Assembly: GCA_047967505.1 (NCBI GenBank) | Contig: CM106538.1 | Length of the DNA stretch: 64,000 bases | Source of the DNA: Dipteris shenzhenensis | Taxonomy: Eukaryota > Polypodiophyta > Polypodiopsida > Gleicheniales | Reading direction: 5' to 3' (one strand) | The notes under the pieces: model-generated | Told to the model about the DNA's origin: nothing | Databases searched by the model: none | Seen by the model: the letters and a program-made list of their open reading frames with translations, nothing else | Program-made: the position numbers and the translations under genes | Shown here: positions 10,786-22,549 of the stretch, in pieces | Layout of the letters: each line of letters opens with the position of its first letter | Numbering within the stretch: position 1 is the first letter of the stretch

Positions 10786-11608
10786 TCTTTGTACTAGGCA
10801 CCGAGACAAACCCCCACAAAAAAAACTGACTGAACATGGATCACACAGACTCAAAGAGAGCCAAAAGACTACACAGCCCGAAGCAGATAAACTTAGAACT
10901 GAACTTCCCCCCAAAAATCAGAGAACAGTCAGCCTCAGAATACTATGAACCCACAGCCAAAACTCCTAAGCTTCCATCAAGGACAACAGCTCATAACTCT
11001 TCACATAGTCATAACTGCACCACAACATCTCCTCCATGTGGAGAAAACCAGCAACACGGCCTCTCTTATCATCACGGAGCATTCAGAATCTGTCTACTCC
11101 AAATTTGCAGTCGAGATTCACAGCCAAGCACCCCAAGACTCCAGCAAAAGCAAACAGCCCGTCTCTTAGGCTCCCAACAAGAGTAGGCAGCTCGTAGCTT
11201 GGCATATGATCAAGATAGCACCACAACATCACCTTCCTTGTCGCCCAAGGTCCTCCATGCAAAGGTAACTGCCTCACAGCTCCTGTACTTGCTCACAAAG
11301 CACCTGCATCTCTCTTCTCCTTCACACCTGCATAGTAGCGACGCCACAGTATCACCTTCTCTGTGATCAAGCCTCAGCATCCATAGCTCTCTTCAAATAC
11401 GGCAGCCTAACCTCTAATCACATGCCCTCCTTAGCATGATGATCCTGGCCCGTATCAAGAACTCCAGCCAAAGCAACAGTCAGTGACTCGTTCGTCACTT
11501 ACAAGCTTGCACTCTCCGAACAAGCTTCTAGCTCACATGCAACTAACGATCAACTATCTCCCCTGGACCTGGTGCACACGATCTCCACAGACAGTGTATT
11601 CCAGCCTC

Positions 11609-11650
11609 TCAAAAAGGCTTTTAATAAATTTTCTTTCTTTCTGTCTTCCT
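11609..11650 (+). repeat. LINE-like 3' tail motif
   Basis: GGCTTTTAATAAATTTTC followed by TTTCTTTCTG closely resembles the 3' end of the LINE at 12.77-15.25 kb (GGACTTTAATAAACGTTC then TTTCTTTCTTCC). It probably marks the 3' end of another, very short LINE copy. Nothing coding is seen in front of it. Positions 11650-12770 contain no convincing gene; the frames at 11749-12237 are Cys/Leu-rich and lack motifs. Confidence 0.4.
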
Positions 11651-12765
11651 GAATTGAAGTGTGTAATTTGCTAAGCTCTATTGGAAATTTGTGAACTCGT
11701 TTTACACAAGGTTGTTGATAGCTGTTTTGTAGTTCATTCCTATCAGAGTTGAATGCAAACGGGTACTGGCTTTTTGTCCCTTGTCACTCTTTGAGCATGT
11801 TTGAAGATGCTGGCAGCAGCTATGCTTTTCTCAGAAGCTTGAAGGAAAGTTGTGTTTGCTGCTTCTTTCTTTATTTGTGCAAGTCTATGATGATTGGTGC
11901 TGTGGGCATTGTGTTGAGAGCCAGGTTTTGGGTTTGGCATGTGCAGCATTTTGCAGTGGTGGCTGGTAGACTTCATCATTTCTATGGTTCCTGCTCCTCT
12001 TTGCCGTGTTTGACAGTGGCTCTGTTGAGCTTGTTGGAAATGTTTAAATAGTTCATGGTGTTTGTTCTTGGGGTGCAGTTTTGTTCGAGTCATGGATATG
12101 TGTATTCAGAATGTGGGATGTGTAATTCCTTTAGCAAGAAATCAATGAACCTTCTTCTCCTAAAGGAAGGCCATCTTTGGCTCCTTGGTTGTAATGCAGT
12201 TTTGTTGGAATCGTTGAGTGATAAACTATGTTTTTAGTACATTAATTCACCCAATATGATTTGGTGGCTAGGATTTTTAATAGTTCCTAGATGGCAGGTT
12301 AGACCTTAGGGTCTAGGCTAGACCACCTATGGCTCCATGTCATTGGTAGTGGCTATAGATTTTTAGAGGGCCACATGAGGTGGCATACCATTACACATAT
12401 CCACCATGGATGAAGCAGATGGGTTTCACATGGCACCATTATATGGTCAATCTAAGGTGGCTTTGCCATGTGTCACTCACCCCTCGACATTCTAGGGCAG
12501 CCAAATAGGTGAGAGTATTCACCGCTGCATGTGTTTTAATGCATTCTAAAATTGGACACACTGTCAGTGCCACATAGCAAGGGACTGAAGCCCTAGCTTT
12601 TGTGTGAAGACATAGGGTCGCTTCTCTTGTACAACCATTAGTTAGGGTTTACTTTGTATCGTGGATTCATTGTGTGAGCAGCTCAGTTGCTATGTTCTTA
12701 TGGTTGACATTTATGTGCATCTGATTCTACCTGTACATTGTGGGAGGGCATCACAATCTAGTGAC

Positions 12766-15246
12766 TTTTTGTTAGTTTCACTAAGGGTGGTATTAAGGAC
12801 GCCGTGATGAAGCTTCATAATGACCGAGCAAAAGATCATGAGGGTTTATGCATTGAATTCATTGTGTATGGGATTAATATCCTAGTCCCGATCCTAGCGA
12901 AGCTCTTTAGTGAAGCTGTTTGCCTTGGCTTTCCACGCACCTGGACCCTTAACACCATTTCACCAATTCTCAAGGCAGGGGATCCCATGAACTCGGAGAA
13001 CTACAGGACCATCATGATTGGGCATGTCATTTCCAAGATCTATGCATTGATACTTGAACAACCACTTCACAGAGATGCAAGGGCTCAAAGCTGAGGGGCA
13101 AGACGGGTTGCGACGTGACCATGGGACCATGGATCACATACTCACGCTTAGGTGTATCATTGAGGAGATCATGGCACAGAAGGAGAGTAGTTTATTACTG
13201 CTTTGTGGATACGGTACCGAGGCCCCGCCTCCTTAGACAATTGCAGGATCTGGGTTATGACCAGGAGATCGTTTGGGCTGTCATGGCACTTTATGAGAAA
13301 GTCTCAGGTAGAGTTCGGATAGGGGCTGGATGGATAGAGGAGATTATTGGGATCAAACAAGGGTGTCCTCTTTCACCCACCTTGTTTGGCCTCTACATAG
13401 ATGAGTTTGATACCTTTATGCAGACTTTGGGAGGGGGCTGAATGCTCTCTTGTTGGGATTCAGATCTTGTTGTATGCAGATGATGTGGTGCTTTTATCCT
13501 CCTTTGCAGTGGGCCTTCAGAGACATTTAGTTGCACACTAGTCCTTTTGTGAGTGACATAATTTGAAGGTTATTATCTTCAATACCGCCCGAGCAGCCAT
13601 GCATAGAGAACAATTCACCTTTGATGGATTATTAGTTGAGATTGTCTCATCTTACACAGACCTGGAGGTTCTCTTTTTTCCCCCTTATCTACGATGAGAC
13701 CGGCTATGTAGGCCCATCTCATCAGTAGAGAATATGCTTCTTTAGCCAGGATGGAGAGGCAGTGCGTCCACTTGCACTTTCAGGACTCTCGGACCAAGGC
13801 CCTCTTATTCAACTCCTTGGCTTGACCAGTTGGGACGTATGGCAGCCTGGGGGCCTTATCTCTCAGATGTAGAGTGGGCTCGAGTGGAGCGTCTCCAGGT
13901 TAACATGTTGTCATGGATGATTCGTAGTAAGCTGTCGGTTCCCCATCAAATTATTCAAGTCGAGTCTAGATCACCCACACTACAGCTTGATGTAGCGTCC
14001 AGGTCCATCACGCATCTATATGTGTCAAGGGGTACGGTGATTGCACTTCAGGACGTCACAAATTGACATGGCTAGTATTGTCCTCCTCTATGGCCCTAGT
14101 AGGTGAGGGTGACCAGTGATGCTTGTACGCACATATAGGCAGGTTTGAGATATTGAGGCTCCACATGGATAGACTTCCCTCCTTTTTGTAGGTCATTGAT
14201 GTGCCGTCTCTCCCACTTAGGTATCACGAGGTTAACCAGGTCATACGCGAGGACCTTCTATAGCTACACACATCTCCGGGACCAAGTGAACTCTCAGTGA
14301 AGCTTAAGATCATTGCCTACGTATCTGTGATGAAGGTTTTATTGATCCTCTTGGATATACTCGTATTCACCTCCCCCATTCACTGAGGATCTCTATCGGG
14401 CAGCTCTGGGTTTCTTCACATCAACTTCGCATTGAGAGTGGACGAGCTGAGGGAGGGAGAGGCGCATATTCACTTTGTGTGAGCTACAGGAGATTCAGAG
14501 GAGCATTTCATCTTCAGATGTCTAGTATACTACAAGATTTGAGGCTGCTTTTAGTGTCTCTTTAGAGACAGCTTCCGTCGACTCTCCCGCTTCCTCGACT
14601 TCCTAGACCAGAGATGTTTGGCTGCCTTCATTCATGAGGCAGTTAGACATTGAGAGCGCTTATTCAGATCACAGAGACAGGAACGGGATGCACTGGAAGA
14701 CTCTTCTCATGATCGCAGAGTTTTTCCAGCCGGACCGCATAGGTTATCACCCCGTGGGCCTTTGACACAGACGGAACTTGGAGCTAGTGACACGATATAT
14801 CCTATAGAGGACCGACACGCCGATTACACTTGGAGACATCCCCTCCATGTTCAGGGCTGGGGCGCAACCGACAGGGGTCACCATAGCCCTGGTCTAATGC
14901 AAAGCCTCTGCCAAGAGATCACACTGAGCAGCGCCCATGGATAGTCGGCAGCACCCTATCGCTGATTTTATTCTACCTTTGTCCCACCGGTCGCTAGGTC
15001 CTCCATGATATTGGGCCGGAATTTGTGATATATGTGACAGAGGTGATATGAAGGGTCATATTGACATTATGTTATGACTTTGTATTGATGTTCTTATGAC
15101 TATGTAGCATCTAGCATGTAGTATGGGTGTTGATGCTCACTTAGTTGCTCCACCTTTCAGCTTGTTTGTATCAGGTTTCTCAGTCTCATAGACCCATCGG
15201 TCTTCCGAGGACTTTAATAAACGTTCTTTCTTTCTTCCTTTCTTTC
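12766..15246 (+). mobile_element. 5'-truncated LINE (non-LTR retrotransposon)
   Basis: RT motifs appear in order in three shifting plus frames: RTWTLNTISPILKAGDPMN and NYRTIMIGHVISKIYA (about 12935-13050), GLRRDHGTMDHILTLRCIIE (13096-13160), DTVPRPRLLRQLQDLGYDQE, GIKQGCPLSPTLFGLYIDEF (about 13352-13410), then the catalytic YADD at 13473-13484. A C-terminal segment follows with DEGFIDPLGYTRIHLPHSLR (about 14320) and EEHFIFRC, the His/Cys motif typical of LINE ORF2 tails. The element ends with ACTTTAATAAACG and a TTTC-rich tail (15209-15246). There is no endonuclease domain, so it is 5'-truncated. Many frameshifts and stops make it dead. Confidence 0.85.
12804..13441 (+). pseudogene. LINE reverse transcriptase, broken frame
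   Basis: Three overlapping open frames (12804-13094, 13054-13236, 13115-13441) together carry the fingers-palm part of an L1-like RT. It primes on nicked target DNA and copies element RNA. Frameshifts occur near 13090 and 13160-13215. The palm motif C (YADD, 13473-13484) is in yet another frame after a shift near 13440. An Asp-rich motif A region is partly lost around 13195. Confidence 0.8.
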
Positions 15247-16127
15247 CTACACAATTTTGTGGTCACATATGCTCATTGGGATTGTGTGTGGTAGTGTGAG
15301 TTTGCCTTGATCTTTGTGTTTTAATACCTTCAGCTGGCGTTTAGGGTGGCCTTTGCCAGAATTTCCATTTTGTATGGATTGCCTAGCACCTGCTATGCTA
15401 TTATCACATTTCTTCTGGTATTTTTTAAGTTCTTAGTGGCTGCCCATTTTCTCCGTAATAAAGGGCCCCATCTTCACAAACCTGAAAGCAGTTTCCTTTG
15501 ACTTTGGATTTCCTCCATGGGTACACATGAAAACTAGTGAAGTTGTATGAATTAGCATAACTTTCTTTGGTGGTTTCTCACGTGACATTATCTTGGTGAT
15601 TTCTGACTTAAATTTTAGTCATTCTGTAGCATGATACCCTTGAGTTCAGTTTTCCTCATTGTGTAGACATTGCTATATGTTATTGTCATTTTCCTCACAA
15701 TATGTTTACTGTGTATGTGCTTTATGTTTAGCATGTATGAGTCTCATTCATTGCACTGTTTTCTTACATGCATCATGCATGTATTATGCCTTGACATGGT
15801 TCATATGACAATAGAACTTACATCTTTATGTCTGGATGTTGACCAAGACTGCATTGTTCATGAGTACCTTTATGACACAAATTATTAAATAACTGTACAA
15901 TTCTAGTCCATCTATCATTCCCTCAAGTGATGCTTTAAGTCCATATTCACAGGTGGTCATGTTTTGCTGCTGTCTGATTTCTTTATGTAAAACCCATATA
16001 GCTCTTTTGTTGTTATGATAATGGACGGAGACAGGAAGGTATACATAATGCTGCTTTTTACTAGCCCCATTTGTAAGCTGGTCTCTTTTATTTGACATTG
16101 ATAGATGTTAGTTCTCTGTTCTATCAG
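15247..16127 (+). other. Probable intronic DNA left of the FGGY exon
   Basis: AT-rich, stop-dense sequence without coding signal. If the exon at 16128 belongs to a host gene, this is its last intron, and the LINE at 12.77-15.25 kb would lie in the same intron. No second exon of the gene was recognised to the left within the window. Confidence 0.35.
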
Positions 16128-16244
16128 GTGGTGGAGCCGTCCAAGGATGGACGTGTCAAAAGATATCATGATGCAAAATATAGCATCTTCCGATCTTTAT
16201 ATGAACAACAAGTGTCTTTCCGTGAAACCATGGCATCTGTTTGA
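16128..16244 (+). CDS. Terminal exon of a probable FGGY-family carbohydrate kinase
   Basis: A clean 3' splice site (TTCTGTTCTATCAG at 16114-16127) opens a 39-codon frame ending in TGA at 16242-16244. The peptide contains KRYHDAKYSIFRSLYEQQVS and ends RETMASV. From family knowledge, FGGY carbohydrate kinases (plant and human FGGY proteins, D-ribulokinase-like) end with the pattern Y-[HY]-D-x-K-Y-x-x-F-x-x-L-x-E-x-Q, which this matches throughout. Such enzymes phosphorylate a sugar with ATP in the cytosol. The exon has no stop or frameshift, unlike everything around it. The catalytic domains are not visible; upstream exons would lie to the left, beyond a long intron or outside the window. A fragment captured by a transposon is the alternative. 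Confidence 0.55.
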   Translation: MVEPSKDGRVKRYHDAKYSIFRSLYEQQVSFRETMASV

Positions 16245-17500
16245 AGCTGAAAATTTTCCTTTTCTGCATATGCTTCCAGAATGGAGTGTATCCTTACATG
16301 AAACATGCTCATTGAAGTAAAATTAAATGATTTCCGGCTGTTATGTAGCCAGGTCTGATATTCATTGGCTATAAATTTATAGGAGGCTGTGGAAGCTTGA
16401 CCGAATTCTTTGCTCACAGAATTCCCTTTGGCAACAAGCAAGCTTGACTCCCTCTAGAAAATGGTGATATATATGGTTATCCATATAAATGATTGGAAGC
16501 ATGAATGCTTCAATGATTTATCGAAGATCAATATCTGTCTTTAATCTCACTTTCCAAAATTGTGTGTATGTTTGTGTCATGCATTGCTTCGAGTGCTTTG
16601 TCAAGACCTTTAAACTAGGGGTGTAGCATTCTTTATCTAAGCCACATCAATTCCATTCAATGTGTCTACATGACCAATGACTTTGTTCATTTTTAGTATC
16701 TAAGGTACTAGAAATCCCCTGAACCTTCGACTTACTAGTGCACTACCTTTTCCATTGTCAATCTCGCAAACAATTGTTGTTGTCTTAGTATCTAGTCTTT
16801 GTTATTTTGCATTCTTGTGTTCTTGATCAAAAGGGGTGGAATAGTTTTATCCAATTGCCTTCTTGTCTAGCCTTTGTGATGCTTATTCTTGTTGCTTGTA
16901 GCTTTTATAAAAAATTTCAGTGAATATCTCATTCTTTAAATTAAAAAAAAAGAATTGGATAATCTTTTTACACTTTTTGCTCAAGTTTATGAATTTGCAT
17001 TTGCAATCTTTCACTATATTCCATTTGTATTGGTCTATCTTCAATTGTTGACCTTTGAGACAAACAATTCATTATTTGGTGAATGTTCATTGATTGTGAA
17101 TTTGTGCAAGAGTGTTTCTTGGTGAATGTTCATTGATTGTGGATTTGCGCATGAATGTTTCTTCTATCTATGGTTGGGTAGTCGTCTTGTACATCCTGGA
17201 AGTTTTTGGGGCCCTTTATGAGCCAATTTGAAGATATTTCCAATTGGAGAGCAAAAAAGGTCCTACCTAAATATGGAGCCCATCTTGGGTCAAGAGCCAA
17301 TCTATGTATTGAACCTACAGTTGGACGGCTCAATTGTGGTCATAGTTAGCTAGCTAGCTTGTCTCTTACTAATGCGTATTTTTAGGCAACCTACTAGCTT
17401 TGGAAATTCTAAAGGGGCAAGGAGACGTAAACTTGTAATTGAACTACTCACCAATTATGGATGCTTGCTATGGCATCTATTCTAAGTTAATCATGGAGAC
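16245..17500. other. No recognisable gene; possible 3' UTR at its start
   Basis: After the FGGY exon, ATTAAAT near 16323 could serve as a polyadenylation signal. The rest is AT-rich with no motif. GTGAATGTTCATTGATTGTG occurs twice (17080 and 17121), a short local duplication. Confidence 0.35.
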
Positions 17501-17505
17501 TCTGT

Positions 17506-17739
17506 TGTTGATAGGTTTAGCCCCTAGTATAGCCTTGTAGACTAGTTAGTGTACTAGTGTGCACTATTAGTCAACTCTTAATTTTTTCCCATGGGTTGAT
17601 GGGGCTAGGCTTTTAGGGTTAGCCCTCAAAGTGACGTCCATCACTCCAGCTGTACTTCTTACACTTGTGTTGTTGTAATAATCCACAAAGATCATTGTTG
17701 GCTTCCTTGCTTCATCTTCTATTCCATAGCTTCCACACA
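17506..17739 (+). mobile_element. Possible 5' LTR of a decayed plus-strand Copia element
   Basis: The segment begins TGTTGATAGG and ends CACACA. It is followed at about 17750 by TGGTATAACAACAGAG, a damaged version of the TGGTATCAGAG primer-binding site. A plus-strand Copia gag relict begins about 850 bp downstream, in the right orientation. No partner LTR was identified, so the boundaries are tentative. Positions 17770-18580 hold A-runs and no gene. Confidence 0.35.
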
Positions 17740-18589
17740 AAGGATTTAGTGGTATAACAACAGAGTTTGAATCTTACGTTGTGCGATTCTAGCAAGTTTG
17801 CAAGCTTTCCTTTTGGGTGAAAGTGTGAGCAATTGCTTTAGACAACTTGTCTAGGACTAGCTACCATTTGTAAAAGTTTCTTTGCTTAGCTACGACCTAT
17901 TCTGGAGATGCTTGGAAGTGTTTTCTTGTAGTGCGACCTATGCTGGATTTGTCTAGAGCTTCTTGGAGGCGTTTTCTTGTAGTGTAAACGGTTTTGAGCA
18001 GTCTCTTGGCATTGAGGTTGCTTTCGGAGCTAGTTTTTGCTATTTGTTTAGTGCTTCTAAGCTACATGAGCTATTTTGGAGCCCAAACAACCTACAAAAT
18101 AGCTTTTTGAAGATGCATTCATGTGATTTTTTTTTTTGGAGTTTAAAAACAAAAAAAAAGTTTTAAAGAAAAAAAAAAGTGAGTGAATTTCGCAGCAGTT
18201 CAACTCCCCTTCAAGGTAGTTTCGTGCTTTTTTTTGGTAGTAATACATCTAGAACTGTTTGGTGTTATTTTTCTTAGATTGTGAGCTTCAGTCTTAGTTA
18301 TGAGGTTCAATTCAGCCCGCTTTTGCTAATTCAAGCTGGTCGAAGGAGTTCAATAGTATTCTATGTAGTCTTGAAGCTCTTTGGAAGAAGCTGTGTAGTC
18401 ACCTTTGTCTACAGTGGCATCTTGGATTTGTAGCACTTGTGCAATCTTTTCTGTGGGCTTGCCTTGCTCTTTCTCTGGCACATTTGCCTTGACGCCTTAG
18501 GTTTTATTTTAGTGGCCGAGATCTTATGAAGCATTATTGCTGGTTTTGAGGTTAGACCTCCATCACATGCACCTGCCACCACTGCACCC

Positions 18590-19140
18590 AACATGATGGG
18601 TGGTGGTTATGTTGCTCCTCGTCCGACTTAGGATCAAGTCAGATGGGATGGTAGAGATGCTCAAGCTCATGCCTTAATGGCATTGTTAGTTATGAGGATG
18701 ATAGTCCCTCACATTAGATCTTGTAGAACTGCAAAGGATGCTTGGGATAAGTGAGCCTCATTGTATCAGATATGCAATGAAGCATGGTTTGCATATTTGC
18801 AGAATGAATTAGATGGTTTGAAGATGGATGATGGGGAAAGTATGGATGCCTATTTGACTAAGGTCAAGGAATTCAAAGAGCAATTGGACAACTTTGATGA
18901 CATTGTGCCAGATACATTGTGTCCATGATGCTGAGTGGACTTTTTGACTCATATCAAGGGTTTGCGACTATGTTGTGGTTGGTTGGCTATGGGCAATTCC
19001 AACCATTATAACTTTGATCAATTGGTCACTTTATTGTTGTAGGAAGAGCAAAGCCTTGCTAATCGGAATGCCTCTATTTTAGGTGATTATGTTTTTGCTA
19101 CCCATCATAAGAGTAACGCGAAAATAGCAACACCTAGTGG
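18590..19140 (+). pseudogene. Copia gag pseudogene
   Basis: Plus-strand frames give DAQAHALMALLVMRMIVPHI, AKDAWDK followed by a stop, then ASLYQICNEAWFAYLQNELD, GLKMDDGESMDAYLTKVKEF and KEQLDNFDDIVPDTL, then MLSGLFDSYQGFAT. This is the UBN2 gag pattern (AWD.L..LY, LK..EGES...Y, LP.SY). There is a TAG near 18630, a TGA at 18752 and frameshifts after 18920. It may be the gag of the element whose integrase relict is at 22560-23280. Confidence 0.75.
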
Positions 19141-19770
19141 GTAAGTGAGGAAGTCCATTCATTGAGAAAGATTTTGTGCTTGAGAAAAGTTTGCCAATTC
19201 TAGTGTCGTTGATATTGCACATGTGATTCCGAATACACATTTGACAAGTTCAAAGAAACCTCTTAACCTATTTGACCAAACACTCATAAAATGATATAAA
19301 TGGCAATGTAAGGAGTGACTTGTTGCAAACAAGAGTAACTTTGAAGAATTAGCGTACTCAAGATGTCAGGTCAATGATGATAGAATATGCAACATAATGT
19401 ACACAATCCATACAATGGACCATTGCACATAAAGTTTACATCATGTAGAATGGTGTGTAGATGACACCTTACCATGATGGCTTGACATAGTGTTAACACT
19501 CCACGATGATTTTATCTTAGCTTGCATAGACCTAGACAATGTTTATGTGTTTCCCATTTCTTTTTCGCACCTCTCCTCCCTTCGTCTAACCAATACAATC
19601 ATAAGGAGAGTCTTGAGTTTTGGTTGAAATTAGGGACATCGGTAATGTTGACACCTCTCTCCAAACGTTTGTGAATGAGTGCCCATCTAAAGACAAAATC
19701 CATTAGTATGAGGCAAAGATGTAATAGATGGCTTGCAGCCACATTAGGAAACATTCAATTATTATATGCC

Positions 19771-19915
19771 CAAGTGAGACTGGAATGGTGACATTGGGAG
19801 ACCCTTCATCACAAATTCCATTTCGTAGACCCCCAATGCTAGTGTTGGGATGGGTGTTTATGACCATTTTTGAGAGGGGATTTTTTATGGAGTCTCCCAA
19901 TTCCAGTGGGACATG
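19771..19915. mobile_element. Foldback (MITE-like) element, copy 1
   Basis: The segment is an imperfect hairpin. Outer arms GACTGGAAT / ATTCCAGT and ATTGGGAGAC / GTCTCCCAAT enclose inner arms CATCACAAATTCC / GGGGATTTTTTATGG around CCCCCAATGCTAGTGTTGGG. The inner part matches the hairpin at 20439-20535. It has no coding capacity. It ends exactly where PPR-like sequence begins. Confidence 0.65.
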
Positions 19916-20438
19916 ATGATTGTGGGCTATGCCAGGCACAAAGTGGGTTAGTGGGCTTTGGAATTATATGCATGTATGGACTAGGAATCTATAAAAATGA
20001 ATGATTGGACCTTTGTTGGCATTAAAGCCATGCAGTAACCTAGTAGTGCTGGAAGAGGTCAAGGAAACTGAAGGGAAATTCCTAGAATACGGGTACCTAG
20101 AGAAAGGTAGAGCTAGAGTGTCTTTGAACCACATGTATTCGTTGGAGCTAACTTAGCGTATATGCATGCTTAGTGTGGTAGTATGGAGGATGCACAATGT
20201 CATTGATGTATTGGCTCATTGTGACATGGTCACGTGGACAACTATGATTGTAGGGTATGCGAAGAAAGAAGAGGGAGTGTGGGATTTGGCACGGATGCAC
20301 CAAGAAGGTGTCCACCTGAATGATCGAACCTTTTTTGCACATTGGATTTGTGCAATAGCCTTATAGTGCTGGAAGAGGGGAGGCACATAGGAGGAATTTT
20401 TCCAACACAGTTTGCATGGAAAAGTTCAATTGGATTAC
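19905..20438 (+). pseudogene. PPR (PLS-type) pseudogene fragment
   Basis: Plus-strand frames read MIVGYARHKVG, stop, ALELYACMD, then KPCSNLVVLEE, EPHVFVGANLAYMHA, stop, CGSMEDAQ, a frameshift, then MVTWTTMIVGYAKKEEG, MHQEGVHLNDRTFF, and in another frame LIVLEEGRHIGG. This is the repeated pattern of plant pentatricopeptide proteins (VFVG..L..MYAKCG..EDA, D.V.WT.MI.GYA, M...G...N..TF, L..LE.G). About two PLS triplets are present. PPR proteins bind organelle RNA; this copy has several stops and frame changes and cannot be functional. It lies precisely between two foldback elements. Confidence 0.75.
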
Positions 20439-20535
20439 AGTTCATCACAAATCCCATCTCAAAAAATGGTCGTAGAACACCCAACGCCGGTGTTGGGAGA
20501 CCATGACCATCTTTGAAAGGGGATTTGTGATGAAG
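20439..20535. mobile_element. Foldback (MITE-like) element, copy 2
   Basis: The arms TTCATCACAAATCCC and GGGGATTTGTGATGAA, with inner arms ACACCCAAC / GTGTTGGG and ATGGTCGT / ACCATGACCAT, pair into a ~95-bp hairpin. It is the same family as the inner part of 19771-19915. Positions 20536-22240 contain no recognised gene. Confidence 0.7.
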
Positions 20536-22240
20536 AGGTTCCCTTATTTGAGCCATTCATTGAGTCTCCATACATTGTATCACATTTGTGAAGTAGGATT
20601 GTCTTAAGCAATGTTTCGATGTTTTACAAAAGGTCTCTCTTTCATCTTGTGCCTTAAATGATCTTTTAGAGAAGGTCTTTCATTCATCTTTTTCCTATTC
20701 CTTCATTCACAAATTTTGTTGATAGCATATCTATCGAATCTTCTTTAAGGCGTATATCTTGCCAATTTCAAGTAGTTTAAAGGCACCTCAAAGACAATCA
20801 TGGATGACATTGTGCAAGAACTAGAAATAACACATCTACTAGTGGTCTTCAAGCTAGCTAATGATAGATTTTAGTTGCATGATGCTTGTAGACAGGAATC
20901 AGAGCTCCATGCAAACGATGTTGCAACTACTAGGACAGGGATTAAAGTTGGTAATGGTTGGTCTAGTGGGAACTGCAAGAATCTAGAGTTACCCACAGAA
21001 CATGGATTTTATTAGTAAGTTTTTGTGTGTTCCAACACTTCATTTTTTAGTGCCATCACCTAAATGCAAAAATTGTGCATCATGATCAACACCATCGCCA
21101 TAGTATTGCACATGTCTTGCATAAACTTGCACATTCATGCTACATTTAGCTTCCACACATGGTCACAATTCATGCTAATGAATTGAGGAGTACATGCATA
21201 AGCACCAGTACTTCGCTCAACTAATGTGGATATCATGGGAGGAGTTAAAATATAACAGACACTTGGGATGAATTACCATTCATTTTACTACCAATTCAAG
21301 GGTGGTACATCATAAACCACGGCTATCATGAAGTTAAAATTGCTCTGTCTAAATCATCTTTAATTGCAACTATTGAGAAAGTTGGAGGTTTTGTTTCATA
21401 TTTATGTTGAGTGATTAATTCATTCTTAACATCTAAGAAGAGGGGTTTTCTAATATGAAGAGGAAGTTGGAGTCTAAGAGAAGAGAGACGATTGTGGCAC
21501 ATTCTACATTTTGTTCAATGTGTTGGGCATTCAATGTGCATCCTCCAAAGTAACATCCTTATTTGGGCTATGTTCATGAACACATTTAGGATATATAGAT
21601 AAATCATAATGACATAGATGTCATGACTGAGCCATTTAGAAAGTCTCCCCAACACAAGTGGTAGATATACATGGAGATTGACATTATAGGGCTTCACTTT
21701 GAGCCACAAATTGGTGGCTATTGAGGACAAGACCCTCTAGAGGCAAGGTATCATAACAACTCTATGAAGCACCCATAGCTCATAAAGTACCCAAGTATTG
21801 TTTTATTCTTGGGTCTAGAGGCTAGATTTCAAAGAAATTCCTTAAGGAAAGAGTCTTACCTTGACGAGTATAATGCAAAAAATACTCATAGCATTCATAG
21901 AGAAATAAGCTTGAATGGGGAAGTCTGTTTGACAAACTATTTGGATTGGCTTGATATTCAATTGATGATTTTTGCACACAATGTCATACATCACCTTTTG
22001 GGGTCACTTTCATTCTTTAATAATATCTTAAAAGAAAATGGTGAGCTTAGTCATATCTTTAAAAAGCCGATGAGCTTTGCTCAAAGAATACTCTTCCTCA
22101 TAAAGTCTTGCTTGATGACTGGTCCATCTCATGGGTAGTCCATGCATAATTGTGGTAGAACTTTGGATGCAGAATAGATGCAAGTATTTGAGGAAACCAC
22201 GTCATGATATCTTTGAATGCCGAAATTGCATAAAATCATA

Positions 22241-22277
22241 GAAGAAGAAGAAGAAGAAGAAGAAGAAGAAGAAGAAG
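22241..22277. repeat. (GAA)12 microsatellite
   Basis: An uninterrupted GAA run. Flanking it, TGATGCTTCATCTTCACATGAGA-like blocks are repeated at about 22302 and 22351. Confidence 0.95.
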
Positions 22278-22549
22278 GAGTCTAGCCTTGCACTTACCGA
22301 TGCTTCATCTTGACATGAGAATGATGAATCAACCAAATTGCTGACCACCATGATGCTTCATCTTCACATGAGAAGGTTGAATCTACCAATACTGCTCACC
22401 ATGATTGGGATTTTATGGTACATGCCAGGTTAATCCTTCTATTCATGATTCATGCATGGGAATTTTTTATGCATTCAGCACTTGGTATTAGGGAGGCATT
22501 GTGACTTGTGCCATTAAGCATCTTATGCTATGAAAAACATTGCCCAAGT

